Shown here: piece by piece, positions 63,901 to 64,000 of the stretch
Layout of the letters: every line of letters starts with the position of its first letter
How positions within the stretch are numbered: the first letter of the stretch is position 1
Assembly (NCBI GenBank): GCA_902531175.1
Contig: CACADE010000003.1
Location: forward strand, 62,001-126,000
DNA from: an uncultured Pelagibacteraceae bacterium
Lineage (GTDB): Bacteria > Pseudomonadota > Alphaproteobacteria > Pelagibacterales > Pelagibacteraceae
Direction of reading: 5' to 3'
Length of the DNA stretch: 64,000 nucleotides
The notes under the pieces: generated by a model
Database searches by the model: none
What the model was told of the DNA's origin: nothing
Seen by the model: the letters and a program-made list of their open reading frames with translations, nothing else
Position numbers and translations under genes: made by a program

Positions 63901-64000
63901 AATTTTAAAATTAATATTGCTGCTATATTTTAGTTTTAATTTTTCCTATGCGAATGAAATAAATACCAAAGTAGATCAAATTACAAAAAACTTAAGGTGT
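63893..64000 (+). CDS. ccmH: Cytochrome c-type biogenesis protein CcmH, N-terminal fragment
   Basis: Only 36 codons are in the window. They encode a signal peptide (MLKILKLILLLYFSFNFSYA) and the start of the mature protein up to NLRC, the first half of the LRCxxC motif of CcmH. The ATG overlaps the ccmG end by 8 bases. The motif and the place in the operon make the call likely despite the truncation. Confidence 0.85.
   Translation, partial: MLKILKLILLLYFSFNFSYANEINTKVDQITKNLRC

Overview
The window looks like a piece of the chromosome of a free-living marine alphaproteobacterium of the SAR11 clade (Candidatus Pelagibacter type). The evidence is the strongly A+T-rich sequence, very short intergenic gaps, many genes whose ends overlap, almost no intrinsic terminators, a typically alphaproteobacterial gene order, and a transporter set of TRAP and sodium-symporter systems. 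I see no phage, insertion sequence, CRISPR array or rRNA operon. No stretch longer than 300 bases lacks a gene. The assignment to SAR11 is inference from gene order and composition; no database search was run.

Layout. 1-7867 is the left side of a probable replication origin: mnmG (cut by the window edge), mnmE, rho, hemG, hemH and hemE all read leftward, with a sulfotransferase gene inserted on the other strand. 7868-8146 is the gap between hemE and the PpsR-type regulator gene, the place where oriC lies in Caulobacter and Rickettsia. 8147-16093 is the right side: ppsR, maf, aroE, an SDR gene, coaE, dnaQ, secB, fxsA, a Tim44-domain gene, smr, hslU and hslV. 16184-20206 is a histidine operon (hisB, hisH, hisA, hisF, hisE) with a secreted SHOCT protein inside it and a 47-residue membrane peptide at its end. 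20267-23072 is a TRAP transporter (dctMQP). 23163-29529 holds a lone pilin, HIT and GNAT proteins, lolA, ftsK, a ubiquinone-type hydroxylase, a LON-domain protein, tRNA-Gly and a pterin dehydratase. 29530-40133 holds purH, a heparinase-like gene, rpe, a sodium:solute symporter with its DUF4212 partner, acs, an EVE protein and tsaD. 40192-48835 holds hemC, hemD, mscS, yggT, folD, an ABC exporter pair, tesA and a metallo-hydrolase.

48828-55125 is the most unusual part. It has a secreted PQQ-type sugar dehydrogenase, an SDR gene, a PhrB-like photolyase, a DUF2256 zinc-ribbon peptide, a secreted beta-helix protein with exact 27-residue repeats, a coiled-coil peptide ending in a Cys cluster, and a second photolyase-like protein that starts with the FAD domain. 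55132-59962 holds argG, an IalB-like secreted protein, an aldo/keto reductase, a BI-1 membrane protein, DUF2794, yciB and hspQ. 60130-64000 is the cytochrome c maturation operon ccmCDEFGH, cut within ccmH.

How the genes work together. Three haem loci (hemE-hemH-hemG, hemC-hemD, ccmC-H) cover mid and late haem synthesis and haem attachment to cytochrome c. Acs with a VC_2705-type symporter suggests uptake and activation of acetate or a similar small carboxylate. The two photolyase-like genes suggest light-driven DNA repair, fitting for a surface-ocean cell. Most transcription units are packed end to end, so Rho-dependent termination is probably important; the only clear intrinsic terminator I see follows the symporter gene.
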